A stretch of DNA of 64,000 nucleotides from Bifidobacterium tsurumiense. Lineage in GTDB: Bacteria > Actinomycetota > Actinomycetes > Actinomycetales > Bifidobacteriaceae. The stretch lies in assembly GCF_000741765.1 (NCBI RefSeq), contig NZ_JGZU01000007.1:62001-126000 (forward strand). Direction: 5' to 3'. The notes under the pieces are model-generated. The model was not told the DNA's origin. It was given only the letters and a program-made list of their open reading frames with translations, and ran no database searches. The position numbers were made by a program, and so were the translations under genes. Shown one piece after another: positions 9,486 to 18,913 of the stretch; the stretch's first letter is position 1, and each line of letters begins with the position of its first letter.

Positions 9486-9508
9486 GAGACAATGGGCGGG
9501 TTTGTCTC
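9486..9508 (+). terminator. Weak hairpin after the WXG100 gene
   Basis: GAGACAA/TTGTCTC stem of 7 bp with a 9-nt loop, 14 bp after the stop. No U-run follows, so termination is uncertain. Confidence 0.35.
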
Positions 9509-9635
9509 CCTGCCACGAATGCTGACCGAGCCGGCAAAGCATGTCATGACGATGGACTGATCGGTTGTGTGACCGAGATCATCTCAGGCCGTATGCCCAT
9601 CGTGCGTCAGCCACCCATGCACAACGAATACAAAA

Positions 9636-9657
9636 GGGCCGCCCAAAAGGACGGCCC
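9636..9657 (-). terminator. Terminator of groEL
   Basis: A GC-rich 9-bp stem with one mismatch (GGGCCGTCC/GGGCGGCCC) and a TTTT loop on the minus strand, followed by TTTTGT, 24 bp after the groEL stop. Confidence 0.85.
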
Positions 9658-9681
9658 AATTCAATCGCTTGTTGCTACGAT

Positions 9682-11355
<1,674 letters not shown>

Positions 11356-11376
11356 TCATCGGCCGTCAGCTGCCAA

Positions 11377-11403
11377 TTATCACTCTCACATCCCGAGTGC
11401 TAA
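11377..11403. promoter_or_regulatory. CIRCE operator 1 (HrcA), proximal to groEL
   Basis: TTATCACTC-N9-GAGTGCTAA matches the CIRCE consensus TTAGCACTC-N9-GAGTGCTAA at 17 of 18 arm positions. It lies about 70 bp upstream of the groEL start and downstream of the predicted promoter, so bound HrcA would block clearance or elongation. Confidence 0.9.
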
Positions 11404-11411
11404 TTGGGAGA

Positions 11412-11438
11412 TTAGCACTCCCCCAGTCCGAGTGCCAA
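11412..11438. promoter_or_regulatory. CIRCE operator 2 overlapping the groEL promoter
   Basis: TTAGCACTC-N9-GAGTGCCAA matches CIRCE at 17 of 18 arm positions and begins 8 bp from the first copy. On the minus strand its outer half supplies a likely -35 (TTGGCA, 11438-11433), with a -10 TAATCT at 11414-11409 after an 18-bp spacer, so operator and promoter coincide. Confidence 0.9.
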
Positions 11439-11524
11439 CACACCTATTATCGATTGCGCTGTTGGCATGAAAAGAGAACAGTCATATGAATAAGTGAAAC
11501 CCCGATACTTGGTCAAAACAAGAA

Positions 11525-11557
11525 GGTGGGACGCGATCACGCAGATCGTGTCCCACC
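11525..11557 (-). terminator. Terminator of the LytR_C gene
   Basis: A 14-bp stem with one mismatch (GGTGGGAC...GATC), loop of 5, followed on the minus strand by TTCTTGTTTTG. It lies 32 bp after the stop of the upstream minus-strand gene. Confidence 0.8.
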
Positions 11558-11588
11558 ATATTTCATCAACTTGAAGATGATTGCAATA

Positions 11589-12236
11589 TCAGCTCATCAG
11601 CACTACAACAATAGGGCTTGCGATACCGGAAACCTGCTGAACATTGCTGATTCCCAAAGTATTGGCAACGTCTTGGGCAGTGGCCAGGTCCGTCTCGTTC
11701 TGATACCACACCACCGTGGCGCTCGGCGTCGAACCGGATGGATTGTCAGCCGTGACGCTGGTGTATCCGGCCTGCTGCAAAATGGCGGCCTGTTGTGCCG
11801 CGTAGCCCTGGATACCGGTTCCGTTGATCACACGAACCGAGGTCGCCTTATTCACTGTCTGTTCGGCTGTTGCGGTCTCACTCGGAGTTGCAGATTCAGT
11901 CGATTCCTGAGTTTCAGTCTGCGAAGCGGTTTCAGAAGGCGTGGAGGTGGCTTCTTTGGTGGCCGTTTCGCTCTGCGACGAGCTCCCAGACGACGATGCC
12001 GAAGTGGATGTGGATGAGGACGAGCTCCAAGGGAACCGTATTTTCGCCGCCTCTCCCGAGAACACGCTCCACGCCAGCAAACCGGCTAGCGCCGCCACGA
12101 CGATTACGACCACATACGGCGACAAGCGAGCCGCCACTGATCTGTTCCCCCGATGCACCCCAACAGGCCCCGCAGGCGGGTTGTCGAACATATCCTTCTC
12201 ATAGGAGTCATACGTGCCCTGTTTCTTGCGAGCCAT
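11589..12236 (-). CDS. Membrane-anchored LytR C-terminal domain protein
   Basis: 215 residues: a cytoplasmic N-terminus (1-40), one TM (about 41-62), a long Ser/Thr/Glu linker (about 70-125) and a C-terminal LytR_C domain (about 128-215; VRVINGTGIQGYAA, ILQQAGYTSV, VWYQNETDLATAQDVANTLGI). In actinobacteria this domain occurs on LytR-CpsA-Psr enzymes or, as here, alone on a membrane anchor. It is thought to act in the cell wall, but its activity is not defined. MARKKQG at 12236 is chosen over 12254 because GGAAGGAA precedes it. It is divergent from ung. Confidence 0.85.
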   Translation of the reverse strand: MARKKQGTYDSYEKDMFDNPPAGPVGVHRGNRSVAARLSPYVVVIVVAALAGLLAWSVFSGEAAKIRFPWSSSSSTSTSASSSGSSSQSETATKEATSTPSETASQTETQESTESATPSETATAEQTVNKATSVRVINGTGIQGYAAQQAAILQQAGYTSVTADNPSGSTPSATVVWYQNETDLATAQDVANTLGISNVQQVSGIASPIVVVLMS

Positions 12237-12367
12237 ATCATTCCTTCCATTCAACTAGCATCGAGTGTAGCCGCGAGCGCACCCTAATATGATATTCAGC
12301 CGCGAGTCGTATACCGTTTATCCACGTTTATGCAATTCTCGTCAAATATCCATCTACAGTAGAGCCT

Positions 12368-13072
12368 ATGAACACCACTCACGTCAAACCGATATCGCAA
12401 CTCATGGAAGCCGGATGGGCACAGGCCTTGGCACCGGTCGAGCCCAATATTCATGAGATGGGCAACTTCCTGAGGGAACAGATCGCCCAGGGTCGCCATA
12501 TTCTTCCTGCGAGCAAGAATATTCTGCGTGCGTTCTCCATTCCATTCAACGATATCAAGGTGCTCATCGTCGGTCAGGATCCTTATCCGACGCCTGGGCA
12601 TCCAGTGGGATTGAGCTTCTGTGTGGCACCTGATGTCAGGCCATTGCCCAAAAGCCTTATCAATATTTACAGCGAGCTCATCGACGACATTGGCATTGCG
12701 CCACCGACAAACGGCGATCTGACCCCTTGGACGCAACGAGGCGTCATGTTGCTCAACAGATGCCTTACCGTGGAAGCCGGCAATCCGCACAGTCATCAGG
12801 GCAAAGGGTGGGAAGCCATAACCGAAGCAGCGATCGTAGCATTGAATAACAGGGTTGATGAATATGGCAAACCAAAGCCTTTGGTGGCAATATTATGGGG
12901 CCGTGATGCACGCAATCTCGCACCATTGCTGACGAACGCCACGATAATTCAATCAGCGCATCCTAGCCCGTTGTCTGCTTATAGGGGCTTTTTCGGATCA
13001 AAACCATTCTCACGGACCAATCAGTCATTGATTGCCATGGGAGCGTCTCCAATAGATTGGAGCTTGCGTTAA
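12368..13072 (+). CDS. ung: Uracil-DNA glycosylase, family 1
   Basis: Removes uracil from DNA to start base-excision repair. 234 residues, normal size. The catalytic loop is [16 protein letters not shown] (catalytic Asp; the PTPGH form is the usual actinobacterial variant of GQDPYH). The uracil-recognition beta strand LLNRCLTVE and the leucine-loop motif [13 protein letters not shown] are intact. The ATG at 12368 gives a standard N-terminus although its ribosome site is weak. It stands alone between divergent and downstream operons. Confidence 0.97.
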   Translation: MNTTHVKPISQLMEAGWAQALAPVEPNIHEMGNFLREQIAQGRHILPASKNILRAFSIPFNDIKVLIVGQDPYPTPGHPVGLSFCVAPDVRPLPKSLINIYSELIDDIGIAPPTNGDLTPWTQRGVMLLNRCLTVEAGNPHSHQGKGWEAITEAAIVALNNRVDEYGKPKPLVAILWGRDARNLAPLLTNATIIQSAHPSPLSAYRGFFGSKPFSRTNQSLIAMGASPIDWSLR

Positions 13073-13143
13073 GCCTTCTCTCATAACCTCCAGCTACAAT
13101 GCAAGCACAGCAAAGGTAATCTAATAGTTAAGAGTGCGAGTTT

Positions 13144-14208
13144 ATGGCTTTATTTCCTCCTCAACCAAGCATCCCTGACCAAGCGCTGAATCCTGCGGCA
13201 CCTACGAATTCCGCAGGTCTTTCGCAAGACGATATTTCGCGAGCACGTTCACTGACAGAGCAACTGCGCGCCCGCTTCGCTCAGACGCTGGTTGGACAGG
13301 ACAATCTGCGCGAATCTCTCATCGTCACGATGATGGCAGGCGGACACGCGCTTATCGAATCCGTTCCGGGCTTGGCGAAAACCACAGCTGCACAAACATT
13401 GGCAACCTCTGTTTCCGGAAGTTTCAAACGTGTGCAGTGCACGCCGGATCTGATGCCATCCGATCTGGTCGGCACGCAGGTATTCGACTTTGCCTCCCAG
13501 AAATTCACCACGCAAATAGGCCCTATTCACGCGAACTTTGTGTTGCTTGACGAGATCAACAGGTCGAATGCAAAAACACAATCAGCAATGCTTGAAGCAA
13601 TGGCCGAAGGCGCCACGACCATAGGTGGTGAACGAATCGCCCTTCCCAAGCCGTTCATGGTTATTGCCACGCAGAATCCCATCGAGGAAGAAGGAACCTT
13701 CAATCTTCCTGAGGCCCAAATGGATCGATTCATGATCAAGGCCGTCATGACTTACCCCAGCGCAGAAGAAGAGCGCAGCATGTTGGAGATGCTCACACGT
13801 CGTGGATCTGATGCTTTCGATCCGGCAAGCATGACTTCGGAGCCACTGTCCACACGAGATGTGGAATTCCTCCGCTCAGCATCACGGCGCGTGCATGTTT
13901 CGGATGCGATCATGCGCTATGCGGTCGATCTGGCGGCCACTTCCCGAGGAGCCGGAAGCCATCCGATCTCGGGGCTGTCCTCTTCGGTGCGTTTGGGTGC
14001 GAGCCCGCGTGCCTCCATCGCCCTGACAAGGATCGGGCAGGCAAATGCCTTGATGTCAGGCCGAGACTATGTCATTCCAGAAGATATCAAGATGTTCGCG
14101 CACGAGGTGCTGCGCCACCGCATTATCCTCACCTTCGAGGCCCTGGCGGATGGCATGACCAGCGATCAGATCATCGATTCCATAGTTCAGGTGGTTCCCG
14201 TACCATGA
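13144..14208 (+). CDS. MoxR-family AAA+ ATPase
   Basis: Chaperone-like AAA+ ATPase of 354 residues, first of a seven-part MoxR/VWA cluster. Walker A is PGLAKTT (near residue 78), Walker B LLDEINR, sensor 1 region ATQNPIEEEGTFNLPEAQ, and the C-terminal lid near 290-350. MoxR proteins work with VWA-domain partners to assemble or activate complexes; two VWA genes follow here. Its stop overlaps the DUF58 start by 4 bp (ATGA). The substrate in bifidobacteria is unknown. Confidence 0.94.
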   Translation: MALFPPQPSIPDQALNPAAPTNSAGLSQDDISRARSLTEQLRARFAQTLVGQDNLRESLIVTMMAGGHALIESVPGLAKTTAAQTLATSVSGSFKRVQCTPDLMPSDLVGTQVFDFASQKFTTQIGPIHANFVLLDEINRSNAKTQSAMLEAMAEGATTIGGERIALPKPFMVIATQNPIEEEGTFNLPEAQMDRFMIKAVMTYPSAEEERSMLEMLTRRGSDAFDPASMTSEPLSTRDVEFLRSASRRVHVSDAIMRYAVDLAATSRGAGSHPISGLSSSVRLGASPRASIALTRIGQANALMSGRDYVIPEDIKMFAHEVLRHRIILTFEALADGMTSDQIIDSIVQVVPVP

Positions 14209-15155
14209 TTGCACGTTCCCAAAACGCCATCTCGGTTCGTAGAAAAATCGAGGCGCTCGGGACATCGGTGAGTCTTCCGACAGCACGTCGTGCATTAGGC
14301 CTGTTGGAAGGGGATCACCCATCCAATAGGCGCTTCGGCAGCGATGATGTGATGGATATCCGTGAATACACCCCGTCTGACGAAGCCCGTCTTATCGACT
14401 GGAAAACCAGTGCGAGATTCGGCAGGCCGATGGTCGTGCAACGCGAGCGCATGGTGAGTTCCCACACCTGGCTTCTCATGGATGTCGGTTTACCGATGAC
14501 CGCTGATTGCGCACAAGGTGAACAGGCTTTTGAAGTAGCGGCGAATGCCATGTGCATGTTTGCCTCCTTGAGTTTGCGGCGTTCCGATGATGTTTCATTG
14601 GTATTCGCCGATGCTCAGAGAATCACGCGAATGCCTTTCCATGGTGGGCTGGCACAATTCGAAAGCGCCATCGATAAGGCATTGGAAAGGCAATGGCAGG
14701 CACAGCGCAATATCGAGGCATTGCTCGAATACGCTTGCCGGATCAAAGACCGACATGCCTTGATCGTCATTGCTACCGATGAGCATGCCTTGAAAGACAA
14801 GCATGTCTCAACATTGAGAAAACTTGCACAATCGCATCCGGTGGTGTGCATCAATGTGGCGACGCTCAATCCACTTGACCCCCAATATCACGGGGCCATA
14901 GCGGATGGTACTTCAGGCAGAAGGGTTCCCGCATTCCTAAAGAGCAAGGACGCGAAGCTGGATGTCACCACACATCGTGAATACGCAGCGGCATCCTGGC
15001 AACGGGAGTTGTCCCGATACGGAGCATTCATGCTCCGCGCGGATTCCAGTGAAAGCATGTTTGCACAATTCGTGCGGATGGTATCACGCACGTCTATGGC
15101 CGGCGCTCTGAGGCCATCGTCTGTGCCCTCGCCTGTATCCCTTGGAGGAAAGTGA
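14205..15155 (+). CDS. DUF58 domain protein
   Basis: 316 residues. It contains the DUF58 core at about 45-110 (DIREYTPSDEARLIDWKTSARFG, VVQRERM, then WLLMDVG), which is a VWA-like fold. No transmembrane segment is evident, so unlike many relatives it is probably cytoplasmic. It is translationally coupled to moxR (ATGA) and to the next gene, whose ATG follows its stop directly. DUF58 proteins are constant partners of MoxR ATPases. Confidence 0.9.
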   Translation: MIARSQNAISVRRKIEALGTSVSLPTARRALGLLEGDHPSNRRFGSDDVMDIREYTPSDEARLIDWKTSARFGRPMVVQRERMVSSHTWLLMDVGLPMTADCAQGEQAFEVAANAMCMFASLSLRRSDDVSLVFADAQRITRMPFHGGLAQFESAIDKALERQWQAQRNIEALLEYACRIKDRHALIVIATDEHALKDKHVSTLRKLAQSHPVVCINVATLNPLDPQYHGAIADGTSGRRVPAFLKSKDAKLDVTTHREYAAASWQRELSRYGAFMLRADSSESMFAQFVRMVSRTSMAGALRPSSVPSPVSLGGK

Positions 15156-15686
15156 ATGACGTTACGGATTGCCCTGGATAACGGTGATCTCAAACCTATG
15201 CAGGAACTGTCAGGATCGACCGCCTTTTTGATTGCGATGTTGGTCTGTGCGGTACTTGCCGCGGTATTGATCATTGTGGCGATTGTGCTGTCTCAACCTC
15301 GCAAGCGCAAGAAATCAGTCCCAGCTCGTGGTGCGCACAACGCTTCGGGCGATGCCAACGCATGGAAGCGACGAGTCGCAGGCATAGTCGAAAGCCACAA
15401 CAAGCAGGAGATTTCCAAAGATCAGGCTTTTGCGCAATTGGCTCAGCTGTGCAGGGATTATGCATCAAGCAAAAGCGGTAGCGATATGACAAGCCACACT
15501 TTGACTGAGATCGGTTCCTTGCCAAGAAGTTCGCGCAACCGTCAAGGATTGGATATGCTGCGTCAAACTATTGCGGCTCTGTATCCGCCGGAATTTGCTG
15601 ACGAGCGATTCAACGATTCCGCCCGTCAAACCGATGTGGAACAAGCAGCCCAATGGGTGAACAGACTTGTGGAAAGGTGGAAGTGA
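15156..15686 (+). CDS. Small single-pass membrane protein of the MoxR operon
   Basis: 176 residues; no family recognised. A hydrophobic segment (about 25-48, FLIAMLVCAVLAAVLIIVAIVL) is followed by a basic stretch (PRKRKK) and a cytoplasmic, helical domain of about 125 residues (DQAFAQLAQLCRDYAS...LDMLRQTIAALYPPEF). It occupies the position of the small DUF4129/DUF4381-like membrane component in other MoxR operons. The ATG at 15156 directly follows the DUF58 stop, with GGAGGAAAG upstream. The stop overlaps the GTG start of the VWA gene. Confidence 0.75.
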   Translation: MTLRIALDNGDLKPMQELSGSTAFLIAMLVCAVLAAVLIIVAIVLSQPRKRKKSVPARGAHNASGDANAWKRRVAGIVESHNKQEISKDQAFAQLAQLCRDYASSKSGSDMTSHTLTEIGSLPRSSRNRQGLDMLRQTIAALYPPEFADERFNDSARQTDVEQAAQWVNRLVERWK

Positions 15687-16783
15687 TAACTGTGTCAGGT
15701 TCTCAACTCGCCGCCGTCACGACATCCTCCTCATTTACCTTCCACTGGCCGTGGGCAATCGCAATTGCCGTGGGGGTCGCCGTCATAGCCATTGTCATAG
15801 CCGTCCTGTTCAGCAGAAAACCGCAGCATGAGGATTTTCGAGTGTTCAGCCTCGATGAGGATCTGAATACCGAACACGCTTCTCATGCATTCCGCATATG
15901 GCGATCCTTAAGCCGTGCGGCTATTGCACTGCTCGGCATTTCCCTATGCGTCTCCATCGTGTTGCTCGCCCGGCCTATGCAGGTCAATACCGCTGATGAA
16001 CGTTCCGGCAGCAGGGATATCGTGCTATGTCTTGACGTTTCTGGTTCGACCTTGCCATATGATCGCGAGGTCATCGAAACCTATCTGAAACTCGTTGACA
16101 ATTTCCAGGGCGAACGCATAGGACTCTCCATTTTCAACTCCACATCACGTACGGTTTTCCCTCTGACCGATGACTATGATCTGGTCACTTCGCAACTCAA
16201 GCAGGCCAGCGATCTGCTTCAGGGAGTGCAATCCCAGGACGATATCGACAATATGAGCGATCAGGATTATCAGCAGATATCGGATTGGCTTGATGGAACG
16301 CAGAACCGCACAGAAGCCACCTCGCTCATAGGCGATGGTTTGGTGAGCTGTGCCGCAATGTTGCCTGGATTCACCTATGGTTCATCGACATCATCCTCCG
16401 GCGTGCAGCGAGCGGCATCCATCGTGCTGGCGACAGATAATGTGGTTTCCGGCACACCCACATACACGCTGACCCAGGCCTTGGATTTGGTGCAATCCGC
16501 AGATATCACGGTGGACGGCCTGTATTCAGGACCGACTCAGAGCGAATCCGACGAAACCACTTTGGAGATGAAACAGGAAATCGAATCCCATGGAGGCGTT
16601 TTCCTCACTCAATCAGCCGACGTTTCTATTGAACAATTGGTTGAGCAAATCGAACGACGCAAAGACAATGCCAATGAAAGCAATGAGCAAGCGGCACTGA
16701 TCGACGCTCCCGGCTGGTGGACGGCTGTAATCGCCGTGCTTGTGGCGGCTTGGTTGCTGTGCGCTTGGAGGTTGAAGCGATGA
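15683..16783 (+). CDS. VWA-domain membrane protein 1
   Basis: About 366 residues with N-terminal TMs (about 15-40 and 75-95), an extracytoplasmic von Willebrand A domain (about 105-320) and a C-terminal TM (about 345-363). The MIDAS motif DVSGS (VLCLDVSGSTLPYD) and a later Thr/Asp (LATDNVVSG) are present, so metal binding is expected. The GTG at 15683 overlaps the preceding stop (GTGA) with GGAAAGGTGG upstream. An ATG at 15653 would give 10 more residues but sits inside the previous gene. It should interact with MoxR and the second VWA protein. Confidence 0.86.
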   Translation: MITVSGSQLAAVTTSSSFTFHWPWAIAIAVGVAVIAIVIAVLFSRKPQHEDFRVFSLDEDLNTEHASHAFRIWRSLSRAAIALLGISLCVSIVLLARPMQVNTADERSGSRDIVLCLDVSGSTLPYDREVIETYLKLVDNFQGERIGLSIFNSTSRTVFPLTDDYDLVTSQLKQASDLLQGVQSQDDIDNMSDQDYQQISDWLDGTQNRTEATSLIGDGLVSCAAMLPGFTYGSSTSSSGVQRAASIVLATDNVVSGTPTYTLTQALDLVQSADITVDGLYSGPTQSESDETTLEMKQEIESHGGVFLTQSADVSIEQLVEQIERRKDNANESNEQAALIDAPGWWTAVIAVLVAAWLLCAWRLKR

Positions 16784-17802
16784 ACGGATTGACATTGTCC
16801 CCTGCCTTGGGCTGGCCGATTGGCGGCGGCATTGCCGTGGTTATGGTGCTGTTCGCGATTGTCGGCATTATTCAACACATCCGCAGGCGATCGAATACCG
16901 ATGAAACCTTGGTAACCAGTATCAGACGTGCCATTATTTGCTTATTGCTTGCTACAATGGCATTGACTCCGAGCATTGTGTCTGCAACCGATAATCGTGC
17001 CATCAATGCGACCAATGTGGTCATCGCCGTTGACGTCACAGGTTCCATGGCCGTAGATGATGCGGCCTACGGTGACTCCGGAACGATAACCCGATTGCAG
17101 GCGGCCAAATTGGCGATAGCTGATCTCACCGATTCGTATCCGAATGCCAGTTTTGCAGGGCTGAGTTTCGGCTCAAACGCCTCATTGGATGTTCCTCTCA
17201 CACCTGATACCGGAGCGATCGAAAACTGGGCGAATTCTTTGTCCACCGAGCCGACATCCCAATCCGCCGGTTCCAGTTTGGACACGGTGCTTGACCGAGC
17301 ATTGGTGACGTTGAAATCCATCCAGGATGAACATCCGGATGATGTGACGTTGTTCTATGTCATCACTGATGGCGAGCAGACTTCGGCAACCAACCGCAGA
17401 ACGTTTTCGTCTCTACGCAGTTATGTCACCAATGCTTTCGCATTAGGCGTAGGTTCTGCACAGGGAGGCAAGATCCCCTTGAATGGGGACGGATCCTCGA
17501 CGAGCACCGACCAGCAATGGGTAACCGATCCGTCAACCGGAGAACCTGGCATTTCGGTTATGGATGAGGCGACATTGAAGGATATCGCCGATGAAATGGG
17601 CGGCAGTTTTGTGGCCTTGAACGCCGATCACACCGTATCCAATTCGGCTTTGGCATCCATGTCTTCGACTTGGAATGTGACCCAGACCGTGAAGCATCGC
17701 GAACGCATATCCCCTGTGATCTGGCCTTTGACCATCGCCTTGGTCATTCTGCTCATATGGGAACTCGCAACTTGGATATTCACTTCTAGGAGGCTGTTAT
17801 GA
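16780..17802 (+). CDS. VWA-domain membrane protein 2
   Basis: 340 residues with TMs at about 10-32 and 50-70, a VWA domain (about 80-285) with MIDAS DVTGSM (VIAVDVTGSMAVDD) and ITDGEQTS, and a final TM (about 312-332). The start overlaps the previous stop by ATGA and the gene ends in another 4-bp overlap, so it is tightly coupled. It pairs with VWA protein 1 as the BatA/BatB-like arm of this MoxR cluster. Confidence 0.88.
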   Translation: MNGLTLSPALGWPIGGGIAVVMVLFAIVGIIQHIRRRSNTDETLVTSIRRAIICLLLATMALTPSIVSATDNRAINATNVVIAVDVTGSMAVDDAAYGDSGTITRLQAAKLAIADLTDSYPNASFAGLSFGSNASLDVPLTPDTGAIENWANSLSTEPTSQSAGSSLDTVLDRALVTLKSIQDEHPDDVTLFYVITDGEQTSATNRRTFSSLRSYVTNAFALGVGSAQGGKIPLNGDGSSTSTDQQWVTDPSTGEPGISVMDEATLKDIADEMGGSFVALNADHTVSNSALASMSSTWNVTQTVKHRERISPVIWPLTIALVILLIWELATWIFTSRRLL

Positions 17803-18374
17803 AAAGCACCAATCAAACATCCTCACGCCAATCTCGAGCTTCTCTACCCGTGCGCATCACGCTGTTTGTTGCCGCCGCGTTGGTCTTGATTGTCGGCGTG
17901 CTTGCAGGCATCAACCTGTATGCGGTGAATACCTACAATCAGGCCACCGGTCAGCTCAATTCGATTATCGAGGCGTCTTCTCACAGCGACGCTGATTTGG
18001 AAACACTGCGTACGCAACAACAACAAGTGCTGTCGCAGCTATCTGAGGCTTCTTCGCTGAGCGCCTTTTTGCTTCCCGGTGTCAAGGACGCCATCAATAC
18101 GAACACGGCGGTCTCGCAAACACTGCATACGCGGATTACTGAGGAACTCACCACTCAGGAACAAGGTTCGTCTACGCTCCAACAAGGAACCTCTTCTGAT
18201 GCAACAGGCAATGATTCCTCCGGATCCGCAGGAGGACTGACTGAGGAACAGAAGAAACAGGTGGAAGACCTGCTCAAGGCCAATCAACAGTCCACTGATT
18301 CAAGCACCACCTCGCAGGAGGAGAATCAACAATCAGACTCCGATGATTCCTCCACAACCGTGAAGCCATGGTAA
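17799..18374 (+). CDS. Single-pass membrane protein with Ser/Thr/Gln-rich tail, last gene of MoxR operon
   Basis: 191 residues with no recognised domain. A basic N-terminus leads to one TM (about 20-45) and an extracytoplasmic helical part (about 50-115, NQATGQLNSIIEASS...LRTQQQQVLSQL). The final about 75 residues are low-complexity Ser/Thr/Asp/Gln and probably disordered. It is coupled to the VWA gene by ATGA. It appears to be a lineage-specific accessory of the cluster; a function cannot be assigned. Confidence 0.72.
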   Translation: MKSTNQTSSRQSRASLPVRITLFVAAALVLIVGVLAGINLYAVNTYNQATGQLNSIIEASSHSDADLETLRTQQQQVLSQLSEASSLSAFLLPGVKDAINTNTAVSQTLHTRITEELTTQEQGSSTLQQGTSSDATGNDSSGSAGGLTEEQKKQVEDLLKANQQSTDSSTTSQEENQQSDSDDSSTTVKPW

Positions 18375-18438
18375 TCGCGCAATGTGCAATATCAGTTCAA
18401 TTGAACTCGATGCATGTTCTTTGTTGGAGATGAGCGCT

Positions 18439-18553
18439 TATAATCTCCTATGCCTAATCCATATGAACGGCGCATAGGGTCGTAAAACAAACCTTCGACC
18501 ACATACGGCAAAAACGCTTATGAATCCCATCTCGATTCGATTTCAATGGATTC
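18439..18553 (+). promoter_or_regulatory. Promoter and structured leader of the WXG/lipase operon
   Basis: A perfect -10 TATAAT sits at 18439-18444 without a good -35. The leader that would follow has successive stems: CCTATGC/GCATAGG (18447-18453 with 18472-18478), GGTCG/CGACC (18478-18482 with 18496-18500) and the large terminator-like stem beginning at 18510. The spacing suggests an attenuated leader or riboregulated start, although no known riboswitch class was recognised. Confidence 0.45.
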
Positions 18554-18566
18554 ATGAGCGTTTTTT
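18510..18566 (+). terminator. Terminator-like hairpin overlapping the start of the WXG-like gene
   Basis: The left arm 18510-18527 (AAAAACGCTTATGAATCC) pairs with 18548-18565, with one mismatch and a 20-nt loop, and ends in TTTTTT. It has all parts of an intrinsic terminator. It may end the MoxR operon, but the ATG of the next gene (18554) lies inside its right arm, so it may also act as an attenuator or hide the start codon. Confidence 0.75.
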
Positions 18567-18913
18567 CACAACCGGCAACTAGCCCATTCCTTGAACTCAC
18601 CCAAGGTTCAGGACCTCCAGGCTTCGAGGATGCCGACACTGACAGCCTCATGAGTGCTGGTTTGGCCTCGCCTTGTGTGTGTATCCAGTCGGCAAACGAA
18701 GTGAGCAGCCTCATATCATCACTTGCCACACGAAGCAACCAGTGCCTGCAACAAGTTGAAGAATCATACGCCAGAGTACAGTCACTAGAGTGGCAAGGCA
18801 ACGCGGCTCAATTGTTCAGAGACAGACTGCTCAGCATTGAAGTAGTGGCCAGTCATACCGCTGAAGCCGTCGAATATACCCGGGCAATGGCGCATTCGGC
18901 TGGTGCATTATGA
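18554..18913 (+). CDS. WXG100-like protein upstream of a lipase-like gene
   Basis: 119 residues. The region 40-119 has the length and heptad pattern of a WXG100 helical hairpin, with WQGNAA (near 80) as the W-x-G turn between helices VSSLISSLATRSNQCLQQVEESYARV and LFRDRLLSIEVVASHTAEAVEYTRAM. About 35 extra residues, poorly conserved in style, precede it. The start at 18554 lies within the terminator stem and lacks a strong ribosome site; ATG 18650 is an alternative. The stop overlaps the hydrolase start by 4 bp (ATGA), pointing to a chaperone or partner role for that protein. Confidence 0.72.
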   Translation: MSVFSQPATSPFLELTQGSGPPGFEDADTDSLMSAGLASPCVCIQSANEVSSLISSLATRSNQCLQQVEESYARVQSLEWQGNAAQLFRDRLLSIEVVASHTAEAVEYTRAMAHSAGAL

